A DNA stretch of 64,000 nt. Origin: JAEUHO01 sp046350655. Its GTDB lineage: Bacteria; Planctomycetota; PLA2; JAEUHO01. The notes under the pieces were generated by a model. It was given only the letters and a program-made list of their open reading frames with translations. It made no database searches and was not told where the DNA came from. This document shows, in pieces, positions 1 through 8,488 of the stretch. The DNA lies in contig JAXMAB010000006.1 of the NCBI GenBank assembly GCA_046350655.1, positions 186,001 through 250,000 on the forward strand. Direction: 5' to 3'. Position 1 is the stretch's first letter; each line of letters opens with the position of its first letter. The position numbers were made by a program, and so were the translations under genes.

Positions 1-138
1 CAGAAGATCATCCGCCCGGTGATCCCGCCGGAGCCGACCATCGTGCCGAAGCCGGACGGCGACGACACGATCCCCGCGATGATCCGCTCGGTGCACGACC
101 GCCTCGCGGCGTCCGCCGAGGCCTTCGCCAAGCGCTGA
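1..138 (+). CDS. C-terminal end of an unrecognised protein (cut by window edge)
   Basis: The plus strand is open from the first base to a TGA at 136-138, giving the last 45 residues of a protein that starts outside the window. The tail has a proline-rich stretch (RPVIPPEPTIVPKPDGDD) followed by a short predicted helix ending in AEAFAKR. Codon third positions are almost all G or C, as in the confirmed genes here, which supports real coding. I do not recognise the family. The next gene is on the opposite strand, so this one ends a convergent pair. Confidence 0.5.
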   Translation, partial: QKIIRPVIPPEPTIVPKPDGDDTIPAMIRSVHDRLAASAEAFAKR

Positions 139-240
139 CGTCCCTCCCGCGCGGCCGCGCCCGCGGTCGCGTGGGGGAAGCTCCCGGGTCCGCGTCCCCC
201 GCGCGGGGACGCGAGGCCCGGTGGCCGTCGTGCCCGTCCG

Positions 241-965
241 TCACGGGACGCGGATCCCCGCGTCGGCGAGCGCGCGCTCGGCGAGCGGGGCCCAGCCGCG
301 GTCGCGGCGGGGCTCGCCGGGCTCGGGTGGGGGATCGACGTCACGACCACGCCCGTGCCCTCGAGCGCCGCCTCCGCGCGGGCCTTCGCGAACGCGCCGA
401 CGCCGACCACGCGGCGCGCGCCGAGGAGGTCGACGACGCGGCGCAGCGCGCGGTCGCACGCCGCGAACAGCGCCGCGCGCTCGGCCGCGGGCAGCTTGTC
501 GGGGGTGCGGTTGAGCCCGCTCGCCTCGAGGAACGCGAGCGGGCAGTAGTTGGCGACGAAGAAGCGCGCGAAGAACGCCTCGGGCCCGCCGAACCGGTCG
601 CGCACCCAGCCCCAGAGCCGCGTGCCCGAGACCTCGGAGCGCTCGCACGCGAAGCCCGTCACGGGCCGCTTCGGGTGCGTGCGGGCGGGCGCGCCGACGT
701 CGCCGCGCACGCCGAGCAGGTCGCGCACGACCGCGACGTCGCCGAAGGGCACGCCGGTCTGCGCCATGCCGAACGGGCCCGGGTTCATGCCCAGGAACAG
801 CGCCTCCTTCCGGCCGCCGCCCCAGCGCGCGAGGTAGGCCTCGTGGGGGCCCCGCGCGTAGACGAGCGGGTCGTACACGTACGCCACCGGCGGGGCGAAG
901 GTCAGCGCGTCCACCTCGCGGGCGAGGTCGCGCGACACGGCGGCGAGGGGCGGCACGGCGGGCAC
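241..965 (-). CDS. SMUG1-type uracil-DNA glycosylase, apparent frameshift near 3' end
   Basis: Single-strand-selective monofunctional uracil-DNA glycosylases remove uracil from DNA. The protein shows the family signature FLGMNPGPFGMAQTGVPFGD, then a CERSEVSGTRLWGW segment and a HPSP box near the C-terminus, as in SMUG1 proteins. The likely start is GTG at 965 (VPAVPPLAAVSRDL). After HPSPASPAA the reading frame must change (between about 298 and 325) to reach the expected ending RGWAPLAERALADAGIRVP and a TGA at 241-243; without the shift the frame runs open to the window edge. The shift lies in a G-run-rich stretch, so a sequencing indel is as likely as a decayed gene. Family assignment is firm; integrity is not. 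Confidence 0.75.
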
Positions 966-1114
966 GGGCGCAGCGTAGCCACGCCGGGCCGGCCGTCACG
1001 CGCGGGTCGCCGTCCGCGGCCCGCCGCGACGGTCGGCGCGGGCCGTCGCGGGCGCCGCGTGCCGGGTATCCTCGACCGCTTCCCCCCGAGCCCGACGGCT
1101 CCAAGAGGTTCCCC

Positions 1115-2530
1115 GTGGACGACTTCCACCACAAGCACGGCCGGCTCCACTGCGAGGACGTGCCGCTCGACCGGCTCGCCGAGGTCGTGGGCACGCCGGC
1201 GTACGTCTACAGCGTCCGCACCGTCGTGGAGCACGTGAAGCGCCTGCGGGAGGCGTTCGCCGAGCTCGACCCGCTGCTGTGCTACGCGCTCAAGGCCAAC
1301 GGCAACCTCGCGCTGCTCGACGTGGTGCGCCGCGCCGGCGCCGGCTTCGACGTCGTGTCGGGCGGCGAGCTCGCGCGCGTGCTGTCGGTGGGGGCCGCGC
1401 CGTCGACCGTCGTGTTCGCGGGCGTCGGCAAGACCGTCGCCGAGATGGAGCAGGCGCTGAAGGCGGGCATCCTCGCGTTCAACGTCGAGAGCGAGGAGGA
1501 GGTCGAGGTGCTCGCGGCGGTGGCGGCGCGCGTGAAGCGCCGGGCCGGCGTCGCGATCCGCGTCAACCCCGACGTGGACCCGAAGACGCACACCTACATC
1601 TCGACGGGCAAGAAGGAGTCGAAGTTCGGCGTCGACCTCGAGCGCGGCGAGGCCCTCGCGCGTCGCGTGCTCGCCCTCGACAGCCTCGAGCTGCGCGGCA
1701 TCCAGTGCCACATCGGCTCGCAGATCACGACCGTCGAGCCGTACGTCCAGGCGCTCGAGAAGACGGTGGCGCTGGCCCGCAAGCTCCGCGCCGACGCGCC
1801 GGCGCTCCAGTACGTCGACATGGGCGGCGGCTTCGGCATCTGGTACCGCGACGCGGCGGCGCCGGAGATCGCGGCGTACGCGAAGGCGATGGTGCCCGTG
1901 CTGCGCGGCTCGGGCTTCCGCCTGATCCTCGAGCCCGGCCGCGTGATCGTCGGCAACGCCGGCGTGCTGCTGACGCGCGTCCTCTACCGCAAGACGTCGG
2001 GCGACAAGCGGTTCGTGATCACGGACGCCGCCATGAGCGACCTGATCCGGCCGAGCCTCTACGGCTCGTACCACCGCATCTGGCCGGTGGCCGGCGACCC
2101 GCCGCCGCCGCTCGGGACCGAGCCCGACCTGCCGCTGCACGACATCGTGGGGCCCGTCTGCGAGTCGGGCGACTTCCTCGCGAAGGACCGTCCGTTCCCG
2201 CCGGACGTGAAGGCCGGCGACCTCCTCGCGGTGATGAGCGCGGGCGCCTACGGCTTCGTGATGTCGAGCCAGTACAACGCGAGGCCCCGCGCGCCCGAGG
2301 TGCTCGTGGACGGCGCGAGGTTCGCCGTCGCGCGCCGGCGCGAGACCTACGCCGACCTCGTGCGCGGCGAGGACGCGCGGCCCGCGTTCGCGCGCCTGCC
2401 GTCGGGCGCCGCGAAGTCGCCGAAGGCCGCGAAGCCGAAGGCGGCGGCGTCGAAGGCCACGAAGGCGAAGGCCGCGAAGCCCAAGGCCGCGAAGCCCAAG
2501 GCCGCGAAGGCGCGCGGGGTGCGGCGGTGA
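1115..2530 (+). CDS. lysA: Diaminopimelate decarboxylase with a lysine/alanine-rich C-terminal tail
   Basis: LysA decarboxylates meso-diaminopimelate to lysine with PLP. The PLP lysine sits in YALKANGN at about residue 58, HIGSQI and the EPGR motif (about residue 273) follow, and CESGDF near residue 348 is the substrate-site cysteine block. The GTG start at 1115 is preceded by AAGAGG, and translation from it begins MDDFHHKHGRLHCEDV, the usual family N-terminus. The catalytic protein ends near residue 430; about 38 further residues repeat AKPKAA units rich in Lys, Ala and Pro, like a histone H1 tail, which is not normal for LysA. The stop overlaps the kdsA start (GTGA), so the two are translationally coupled. 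Confidence 0.95.
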   Translation: MDDFHHKHGRLHCEDVPLDRLAEVVGTPAYVYSVRTVVEHVKRLREAFAELDPLLCYALKANGNLALLDVVRRAGAGFDVVSGGELARVLSVGAAPSTVVFAGVGKTVAEMEQALKAGILAFNVESEEEVEVLAAVAARVKRRAGVAIRVNPDVDPKTHTYISTGKKESKFGVDLERGEALARRVLALDSLELRGIQCHIGSQITTVEPYVQALEKTVALARKLRADAPALQYVDMGGGFGIWYRDAAAPEIAAYAKAMVPVLRGSGFRLILEPGRVIVGNAGVLLTRVLYRKTSGDKRFVITDAAMSDLIRPSLYGSYHRIWPVAGDPPPPLGTEPDLPLHDIVGPVCESGDFLAKDRPFPPDVKAGDLLAVMSAGAYGFVMSSQYNARPRAPEVLVDGARFAVARRRETYADLVRGEDARPAFARLPSGAAKSPKAAKPKAAASKATKAKAAKPKAAKPKAAKARGVRR

Positions 2531-3363
2531 GCGCCGTGCCGGTCACGCCCTGCCGCGTCGGGCCGCACCTCGTCGGCGACGGGCATCCGCTGCTGTGGAT
2601 CGCGGGGCCGTGCGTGATCGAGTCGCGCGAGCACGCGCTGCGGCACGCGACGGCGCTGAAGGCGATCGCGGCCGCGGCCGGCGTCGCGTTCTGCTACAAG
2701 TCGTCGTACGACAAGGCGAACCGCAGCAGCGGGCGGTCCTTCCGCGGGCCCGGCGTCGAGAAGGGCCTCGAGATCCTCGCGGAGGTGCGGCGCGAGGTCG
2801 ACGTGCCCGTGCTGACCGACTTCCACGAGCCCCACGAGGCCAAGGCGGCGGCCGAGGTCGTCGACGTGCTGCAGGTGCCGGCGTTCCTCTGCCGGCAGAC
2901 CGACATGCTGCTGGCGGCCGCGGCCACGGGCCGCGCGGTGGCGGTCAAGAAGGGGCAGTTCCTCGCGCCCTGGGACATGAAGAACGTCGTCGAGAAGCTC
3001 CACGAGGGCGGTTGCCAGGACCTGATCCTCACGGAGCGCGGCGTGTCGTTCGGCTACGGCTCGCTCGTCGTGGACTTCCGCTCGTTGCCGGCGATGCGGG
3101 CCTTCGGGCACCCCGTCTGCTTCGACGGGACGCACGCGGTGCAGCGCCCCGGCGGCCTCGGCGACCGTTCCGGCGGCGACCGGCGCGAGGTGCCCGCCCT
3201 GGCGCGCGCGGCCGCGGCGGTCGGCATCGACGCGCTCTTCACCGAGGTCCACGAGGACCCCGACCGTGCGCCGTCCGACGGCCCGAACATGCTCACGCTC
3301 GCGTCGACGCCGGCCTTCCTGGCCTCCATCGTCGCGATCCGCGCCGCCGCCCGTCAGCCCTGA
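2527..3363 (+). CDS. kdsA: 3-deoxy-8-phosphooctulonate synthase (Kdo-8-P synthase)
   Basis: KdsA condenses arabinose-5-phosphate with phosphoenolpyruvate to Kdo-8-phosphate, an early step of lipopolysaccharide inner-core synthesis in the cytoplasm. Visible motifs are IAGPCVIES near the N-terminus, CYKSSYDKANRSS, LTDFHE, QFLAPWDMKN, ERGVSFGYG and FDGTHAVQRPGG, in the family order, and the length (278 aa) is typical. The start is GTG at 2527, overlapping the lysA stop by GTGA. Presence of KdsA is the clearest sign of a Gram-negative envelope in this window. Confidence 0.95.
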   Translation: MSAVPVTPCRVGPHLVGDGHPLLWIAGPCVIESREHALRHATALKAIAAAAGVAFCYKSSYDKANRSSGRSFRGPGVEKGLEILAEVRREVDVPVLTDFHEPHEAKAAAEVVDVLQVPAFLCRQTDMLLAAAATGRAVAVKKGQFLAPWDMKNVVEKLHEGGCQDLILTERGVSFGYGSLVVDFRSLPAMRAFGHPVCFDGTHAVQRPGGLGDRSGGDRREVPALARAAAAVGIDALFTEVHEDPDRAPSDGPNMLTLASTPAFLASIVAIRAAARQP

Positions 3364-3455
3364 CGGGCCGGCGGCCACCGGGCCTCGCGGTCCCGGGCGC
3401 ACGACCGCCGCGGGGAACGCACACGCCGGGCGGCGGGAGCACGCGACGCGACGCG

Positions 3456-4340
3456 TCACGCCGGCGGGGGACGCAGCAGCGTGAGCGCGCGCGGGAGCAC
3501 GTGCGCGCGCAGCGGCGTCGCGCCCGCGGGGTCGCCGTCGGCCTGGACGTCGGTGGGGCGGTCCGCGGTCACCGACACGGTGCGGCCCCGCAGGATCGTC
3601 ACGCGCCGGTCGTGGTGGAGGCGGTGCGTGTACGCGCGGAACAACATGCGGAAGTGGTCGCGGCGGCCCGCGTCGGAGAGGACCACCGCGTCGAGGAGGC
3701 CGTCGTCCATGCGCGCGTCGCGCGAGAGGGTGAAGAGGCCGCCGTAGCAGAGCGTGTTCTGCACGATCACCGCGCCGCCCTCGACGACGCGGCCGTCCAC
3801 CTCGACCCGCAGGCGCGGCGCGCGGTAGCCGAGGAACGTGCGCGCGATCGGCACGAGCCACTTGCCGTAGCCGCCGACGCCGCCGCGCCGCACGTCGGCG
3901 ACCGCGCGCACGACCGCGGCGTCGAGGCCCGCGCCGACGACGGCGAGGGCGCGGCCGCGGTCGGTCTGGAGGAGGTCCACCTCCCACGGCACGCCCTCGA
4001 GGATCGTGCGGACGTGCGGGGCGACGTCGGCGCCGAGGGGGACGACCGCGTCGCGCGCGACGAGGTTGGCGGTGCCGAGCGGGACCATCGCGACCGGCCA
4101 GGGGAGGCGCTCGAGGCCGTTGACGGCCTCGTGCAGCGTGCCGTCGCCGCCGACGACGACCAGGCGGTCGAGGTCCCCCGGCGCGAGCGTGCCGACGTGG
4201 CGCGCCGCGTCCCCCGGTCCCGTCGTGCGCCGCACGGTGACCTCGGCGCCGCGCGACACGAGCGCGCGCTCGAGGTCGGCGACGCGTTGCGGCGCGCGGC
4301 CTCGGCCGGCCATCGGGTTGACGAGGATGTGGATGCGCAC
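3456..4340 (-). CDS. Diacylglycerol kinase catalytic-domain protein (YegS/BmrU-like lipid kinase)
   Basis: The 294-aa protein starts MRIHILVNPMAGRGRA, has the nucleotide-binding glycine motif VVGGDGTLHEAVNGL and the PLGTANLVARD motif that marks the DAGK catalytic family. Such proteins phosphorylate diacylglycerol, sphingosine-like or related lipids at the inner membrane; the substrate cannot be told from sequence. It is transcribed toward kdsA (convergent, 92 nt gap). The gap holds one copy of the dispersed GCGAGGCCCGG word (3378-3388, reverse orientation). Confidence 0.88.
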   Translation of the reverse strand: MRIHILVNPMAGRGRAPQRVADLERALVSRGAEVTVRRTTGPGDAARHVGTLAPGDLDRLVVVGGDGTLHEAVNGLERLPWPVAMVPLGTANLVARDAVVPLGADVAPHVRTILEGVPWEVDLLQTDRGRALAVVGAGLDAAVVRAVADVRRGGVGGYGKWLVPIARTFLGYRAPRLRVEVDGRVVEGGAVIVQNTLCYGGLFTLSRDARMDDGLLDAVVLSDAGRRDHFRMLFRAYTHRLHHDRRVTILRGRTVSVTADRPTDVQADGDPAGATPLRAHVLPRALTLLRPPPA

Positions 4341-4456
4341 GGGGACGGCGTCGGGGGGCGACGGGCGGTTCGCGACAGCGGTTCCGCGCGCCTTGACCCC
4401 CGGGGGGTAGGCCGGTACGTTCCGGGCCGACGCGGCACGATCGCCGCGGGGGCCGC

Positions 4457-4915
4457 ATGAAATACCACCACTTCGGAAGCGGCCGCTACGTCCTGCGCCT
4501 CGAACCCGGCGAGGAGGTGGTCGGCTCGATCGCCGCCTTCGCGCAGGAACGGGGCGTCCACGCCGGCTGGGTGACCGGCCTCGGCTCGGTGGACCACGCC
4601 GTCCTCGGGTTCCTCGACCCGAAGGAGCGCGTCTACCTGAAGCGCACGTTCGACGAGCGGATGGAGATCGGCAACCTCACCGGCAACATCGGCCTCAACG
4701 TGGACCAGGCGGCCTGCCACCTCCACGCGACGCTGTCGCCGCGCGAGCTGATCGCGTACGCCGGGCACCTCCACGAGGCGCGCGTCGCCGTCGTCGTCGA
4801 GCTGTTCGTGGTGGCGATGCAGGGGTCGCTGGTCCGCGTCGTCGACCCGACGACGGGCTTCGGCCGCCTCCTCTTCCCCGGCGAGACGCCGCCCGCGCCG
4901 GCCGCCGGGGCCTGA
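4457..4915 (+). CDS. PPC/DUF296-domain protein
   Basis: This 152-aa protein matches the PPC (DUF296) fold over its whole length: GSIAAFAQERGVHAGWVTGLGSV, then NIGLNVDQAACHLHATLS, then YAGHLHEARVAVVVELFV. Bacterial members form trimers and carry conserved histidines (here CHLH and GHLHEA) that can bind metal; most have no assigned function, although plant relatives sit on AT-hook proteins. The gene ends 6 nt before the next start, so it is almost certainly co-translated with the phosphoglycerate-mutase-like protein downstream. That pairing suggests a joint role but does not identify it. Confidence 0.85.
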   Translation: MKYHHFGSGRYVLRLEPGEEVVGSIAAFAQERGVHAGWVTGLGSVDHAVLGFLDPKERVYLKRTFDERMEIGNLTGNIGLNVDQAACHLHATLSPRELIAYAGHLHEARVAVVVELFVVAMQGSLVRVVDPTTGFGRLLFPGETPPAPAAGA

Positions 4916-4921
4916 CGCGGC

Positions 4922-6112
4922 GTGAAGACGCTCGTCGTCATCGCGTCGGGGGTCGCCGACCGGCCGCAGGAGGACCTCGGCGGCCGCACGCCGCTCGAGG
5001 CCTCGCAGACGCCCGCGCTCGACCGCCTGGCCCGCGACGGCCGCCTCGGCCGCCTCCTGCCGTGCGCCGAGGACGTCCGTCCCGAGGAGGGCGCGTTCGC
5101 GCTGTCGATGTACGGGATCGACCCGCGCGCGCACCCCGAGATCGGCGCGTGCCTCGACGCCGCGGCGTTCGACGTGCCGGTCGCGTCGCTCGACCAGGTG
5201 TTCCGCCTCTCCCTCGTCACGGCGCACGAGGACACGATCTTCGACCCCACGGCGGGCCACGTGTCGCGCGAGGAGGCGGTGCTGCTGCTGCAGGCCCTCT
5301 CCGACGGCGTGGGCGACGCCGACCTCGTGTTCCTGCCCGGCGACGGCTGGCGCAACCTCCTCGTCTGGCGCGGCGCGCGCGACGTCCGCGTGCGGACCGT
5401 CTCGCCGTACGAGGTGGTGGGGCGCAGCATCGCCGCGGCGTTCCCGCGCGGCACCGGCACCGCGCGCCTCGCGGCCGCCGTCTCGAAGAGCGCCGACCTG
5501 CTCCCGGGCCACGACGTCAACGAGTGCCGCCGCGACCTCGGCGAGAACCCGGCGACGCTCGCCTGGGCGTGGGGGCCCGGCGTCGTGTCGTCGCTGCCGA
5601 GCTTCCGCGAGCGCACGGGCCTCTCGGCCGCCGTCGTGGGCGTCAACCCGACCTTCGTCGGCGCGGGCAAGCTCGCGGGCCTCGAGGCGATCCGCGTCGA
5701 GGGCGCCACGGGCACCGTCGGCACCAACTTCCGCGCGAAGCTCGACGCCGCGCTCGGCGCGCTCGAGCGCCACGACCTCGCGTTCGTCCACGTGGACGCC
5801 GCCGCCGAGGCGTCGCACTCGCGCGACTTCGTGGCGAAGGTCTCGGCGATCGAGCGCCTCGACGGCTACGTCGTGGCGCCCGCGCTCCGCGAGATCGACG
5901 CGGGCCGCGACCTGCGGCTCCTCGTCGTGGCGGGCGAGGCCGTCGCCTGCGACTCCGGCCGCCACCTCCACGACCCCGTGCCGTTCGCGATCTTCGGCGC
6001 GGGCGTCCGCGGCCACCGCGGCGACGCGTTCAGCGAGCTCGCGGCCCGCGAGGGCGGCTTCCTGGTCGAGCGCGCCCACGAGCTCCTCGACTTCGTCCTC
6101 CACACGACCTGA
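4922..6112 (+). CDS. Archaeal-type (ApgM-like) phosphoglycerate-mutase homologue lacking key active-site residues
   Basis: The 396-aa protein follows the cofactor-independent, archaeal-type phosphoglycerate mutase layout: VADRPQEDLGGRTPLEASQT at the N-terminus, LSMYGIDPRAHP, and RHLHDPVPFAIFG near the C-terminus. Positions that bind metal or act as nucleophile in active enzymes look changed: the usual DGxxD is SGVAD, the PGSD serine region is EEGAF, the DEAxH box reads AAEASH, and the TDH/PDH motif reads VAGEAV. The likely reading is a catalytically dead or repurposed paralogue, by comparison with remembered family motifs rather than an alignment. GTG start at 4922, 6 nt after the PPC gene stop. 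Confidence 0.8.
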   Translation: MKTLVVIASGVADRPQEDLGGRTPLEASQTPALDRLARDGRLGRLLPCAEDVRPEEGAFALSMYGIDPRAHPEIGACLDAAAFDVPVASLDQVFRLSLVTAHEDTIFDPTAGHVSREEAVLLLQALSDGVGDADLVFLPGDGWRNLLVWRGARDVRVRTVSPYEVVGRSIAAAFPRGTGTARLAAAVSKSADLLPGHDVNECRRDLGENPATLAWAWGPGVVSSLPSFRERTGLSAAVVGVNPTFVGAGKLAGLEAIRVEGATGTVGTNFRAKLDAALGALERHDLAFVHVDAAAEASHSRDFVAKVSAIERLDGYVVAPALREIDAGRDLRLLVVAGEAVACDSGRHLHDPVPFAIFGAGVRGHRGDAFSELAAREGGFLVERAHELLDFVLHTT

Positions 6113-6125
6113 CGGGGGCCGCGCC

Positions 6126-6932
6126 ATGGCGACCGGCCGCCGCAGCCGCCCCCTGCGCGTCGCGTGCCTCTACGCCGTCGCGCTCGTGCGCGAGTTCCGC
6201 GGCGCGCTGCTCGTCACGGGCGCCCTGGTCGCGCTCGGGACCGTCCTCTTCCTCGTCACGCCGCTGGCCGCGCTCGGCGGCCGCCGGCCCGACCCCCTCC
6301 TCGCCGCCTACGCCGCGTGGATGGCGCTGTTCGCCGAGGTCGCCTTCAGCCCGCCCGACGCGTGGTACCTCGACGTCCTCCACGCCGTCTACCCCCTCGC
6401 GGGCCTCGTCGTCCTCGGCGAGGGCGTCGTCCGCTTCGCCCTCCTCATGACCTCCCGCCGTCGCGGCGAGCGAGAATGGAACCGCGTCATGGCCTCCACC
6501 TACCGCGACCACGTCGTCCTCTGCGGCCTCGGGCACCTCGGCCTCCGCGTGCTCGAGGAGCTGCGCCGCCGCGGCGTCGAGGTCGTGGCCGTCGAGCGCG
6601 ACGCGGCCGCGCGGTTCCTCCCGGCCGCCCGGGCCCTCGGCGTGCCCGTCCTGGTCGCCGACATGCGCGACGACGCGGTGCTCGAGGAGGCGTCGGTGCG
6701 CCACGCGCGCACCATCGTCGTCGCGACGAGCGACGACATGGCCAACCTCGAGGTCGCGCTCGACGCGCGCCGCATGAACCCCGCGATCAAGGTCATGGTG
6801 CGCTTCTACGACCAGCAGCTCGCCGCCAAGGTGCAGGGCGCGTTCGGCATCGACGAGGCCTTCTCCTCGGCGGCGCTCGCCGCGCCCGTCATCGTGGACC
6901 GCGCGGTCGCGCCGCCGGCCCGCCGCGGATGA
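6126..6932 (+). CDS. Membrane-anchored TrkA-N (RCK) NAD-binding protein, potassium-channel-like
   Basis: Two hydrophobic segments (about residues 24-48 and 82-105) precede a Rossmann TrkA-N domain beginning HVVLCGLGHLGLRVLEEL, the dinucleotide-binding glycine motif of K+ channel and transporter regulatory domains. The region between the helices reads AEVAFSPPDAWYLD, with no TVGYG selectivity filter, so a K+ pore is not supported; several bacterial families share this filter-less form. The product is probably a membrane sensor of nucleotide or ion state. Its stop overlaps the glycosyltransferase start (ATGA). Confidence 0.8.
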   Translation: MATGRRSRPLRVACLYAVALVREFRGALLVTGALVALGTVLFLVTPLAALGGRRPDPLLAAYAAWMALFAEVAFSPPDAWYLDVLHAVYPLAGLVVLGEGVVRFALLMTSRRRGEREWNRVMASTYRDHVVLCGLGHLGLRVLEELRRRGVEVVAVERDAAARFLPAARALGVPVLVADMRDDAVLEEASVRHARTIVVATSDDMANLEVALDARRMNPAIKVMVRFYDQQLAAKVQGAFGIDEAFSSAALAAPVIVDRAVAPPARRG

Positions 6933-7903
6933 CCGCCGGGCCTCGCGTCAGCGTCTGCGTGCCCACCTGGCAGGGCGCGGGGTTCGTCGCGGAGTCCGTC
7001 GGGAGCGCCCTCGCGGAGGACGTCGAGGGCCTCGAGGTCGTCGTCTCCGACGACGGCTCCACCGACGGCACCCTCGACGTCGTCGCCGCGCTGCGCGACC
7101 CGCGCGTGCGCGTCGTCGCGGGCCGCCGCCTCGGCCTGCCCGGCAACTGGGACCGGGCCTTGCGTGCCGCGCGCGCGCCCGCGCTCCTGCTCCTCGGCCA
7201 GGACGACCGCCTCGAGCCCGGCGGCCTCGCGCGCCTCCTCGCGGCGCTCGACGCGCGCCCGGACGCCGCGTTCGCCTACGGCCGACGCCGCGTCGAGGTC
7301 GCCCCCGACGCCGACGACGACGTCCGCCGCCTCGCGCGGGACGTCGAGGGCGCGCAGGACCTCCTCGGGCCGCCGCCGCCGTTCCGCCCCGCGTTCGCGC
7401 TGCTCGAGGCGTGGGCCGCGGAGAAGCTGCTCGGCAACCCCGTGGGGGAGCCCTCGGTCGTCCTCGTGCGGCGCGAGGCGCTCCGCCGCGCGGGGCTCTT
7501 CGCGCGCCGCCTCGTGCAGCTCGTCGACATCGAGATGTGGGCGCGGCTGTCGGCCGTCGGCGGCGTCGCGTTCGTCGACGCCGTGGTCGCGACGTTCCGC
7601 GTGCACGCGCGGAGCGCGACGCGCCGCCACGTCACGACCGCGCGCGACGCGATGGACCGGCTGTGGTTGCTCGAGGGCCTGCTCGAGGACCCGACGATCG
7701 CGAGCGCGGTGCCCGCGCTGCGGAAGTGGCGCCGACACGAGGCGCGCCGCGTCGTGCGCCGCTTCGTGGATGGAACCCTCGGCACGTCGCCGCGGCCCGG
7801 GAGGCACGCGGCGAGGGGCTTGCGGGAGTGGCTGTGGTGGCGGGCGCTGCGACCCTTCGGCCGCGCGCCGCGCCTCCACGCGAGCTACGGTCGCTCGGGG
7901 TGA
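6929..7903 (+). CDS. Family 2 glycosyltransferase
   Basis: The protein (324 aa) opens with RVSVCVPTWQGAGFVAES and has VVVSDDGSTDGTLDV, the nucleotide-sugar-binding DDGSTD motif of GT2 enzymes, followed by LGQDDRLEPGG (DxD-like metal site). GT2 enzymes add sugars to lipid or polysaccharide acceptors at the inner membrane; the acceptor is unknown. The ATG at 6929 overlaps the preceding stop. The first residues (MTAGPRV) are encoded by a copy of the dispersed GCGAGGCCCGG word. The 3' end overlaps the opposite-strand small gene by 19 nt. Confidence 0.88.
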   Translation: MTAGPRVSVCVPTWQGAGFVAESVGSALAEDVEGLEVVVSDDGSTDGTLDVVAALRDPRVRVVAGRRLGLPGNWDRALRAARAPALLLLGQDDRLEPGGLARLLAALDARPDAAFAYGRRRVEVAPDADDDVRRLARDVEGAQDLLGPPPPFRPAFALLEAWAAEKLLGNPVGEPSVVLVRREALRRAGLFARRLVQLVDIEMWARLSAVGGVAFVDAVVATFRVHARSATRRHVTTARDAMDRLWLLEGLLEDPTIASAVPALRKWRRHEARRVVRRFVDGTLGTSPRPGRHAARGLREWLWWRALRPFGRAPRLHASYGRSG

Positions 7904-8166
7904 CAGACCCCGCAGAAGCGAGCGGAGCGGAAGCGCGTCTGCACGGCCTCGAGGGACGTGCAGTGGTAGTAGCGGCCGCGCTTGGCGCCGTTCGTCACGA
8001 CCTTCGTCACGAAGTGCTGCACCTGGACGGCAGGGCACTTCACGCGGTGGACGTGGGTGGGCGTCGAGCGGTCGGTCACCACGAGGAAGCCGACGCCAGA
8101 GGCGACGGCAGCCTGGAACTCCTCGAGCGTGCGGAGCTCTCGGATCTCCCCGGCGTTCGCAGTCAT
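7885..8166 (-). CDS. Small cysteine/histidine-containing protein, unknown
   Basis: The 93-aa product starts MTANAGEIRELRTLEEFQ (ATG 8166) and carries THVHRVKCPAVQ, RYYHCTSLEA and a C-terminal FCGVCHPERP. The spacing H-x-H, C, H-C, CxxC-H suggests a small zinc-binding fold, but I do not recognise a family. A short GGGAGAG stretch about 9 nt upstream could serve as ribosome-binding site. It is transcribed toward the GT2 gene and overlaps its 3' end. Confidence 0.6.
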   Translation of the reverse strand: MTANAGEIRELRTLEEFQAAVASGVGFLVVTDRSTPTHVHRVKCPAVQVQHFVTKVVTNGAKRGRYYHCTSLEAVQTRFRSARFCGVCHPERP

Positions 8167-8488
8167 AGGGCGAACTCTCCCTGGGGAAGCCTCACCTGCC
8201 CCCGGGGGCAGGGGGAGGGCCCCCCCGGACCTCCAGAATGTACCGGGGATCCCGGGGGGATGGAAGCCCCCTCTTGGAGGCGCGGTCGACCGGGGGGGGC
8301 GAAGGCCCGTTCGGGGGGAGGTCGGTCGGTGCCCGTGCGGGTTCGATGCCGGAACCCCGCGGGGCGGCCACTCCGGCGGCACGATCGACGGGCCCGTGCC
8401 TCCGCGCACGACGGGACCGGAGGCGCGAGGGGTACACTCGGGGTTTCCGGCCCGCCGTCCGCACGGGGGCCCAGGGTCGCGAGGGTCC
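8167..8488. other. Intergenic spacer, G/C-run rich
   Basis: This divergent spacer (322 nt) separates the small Cys/His gene from the FHA-CAP gene. It contains several runs of 5-7 G or C and a short CCCCCGGGGGC-type palindrome near 8200-8214. I see no convincing coding potential, tRNA or hairpin-repeat copy here. It should hold both promoters, but I cannot point to a clear -35/-10 pair. Confidence 0.5.

Noticed and set aside
6126..6500. A true K+ channel pore in the TrkA-N protein
   Set aside because: No TVGYG-like selectivity filter is present between the two helices.
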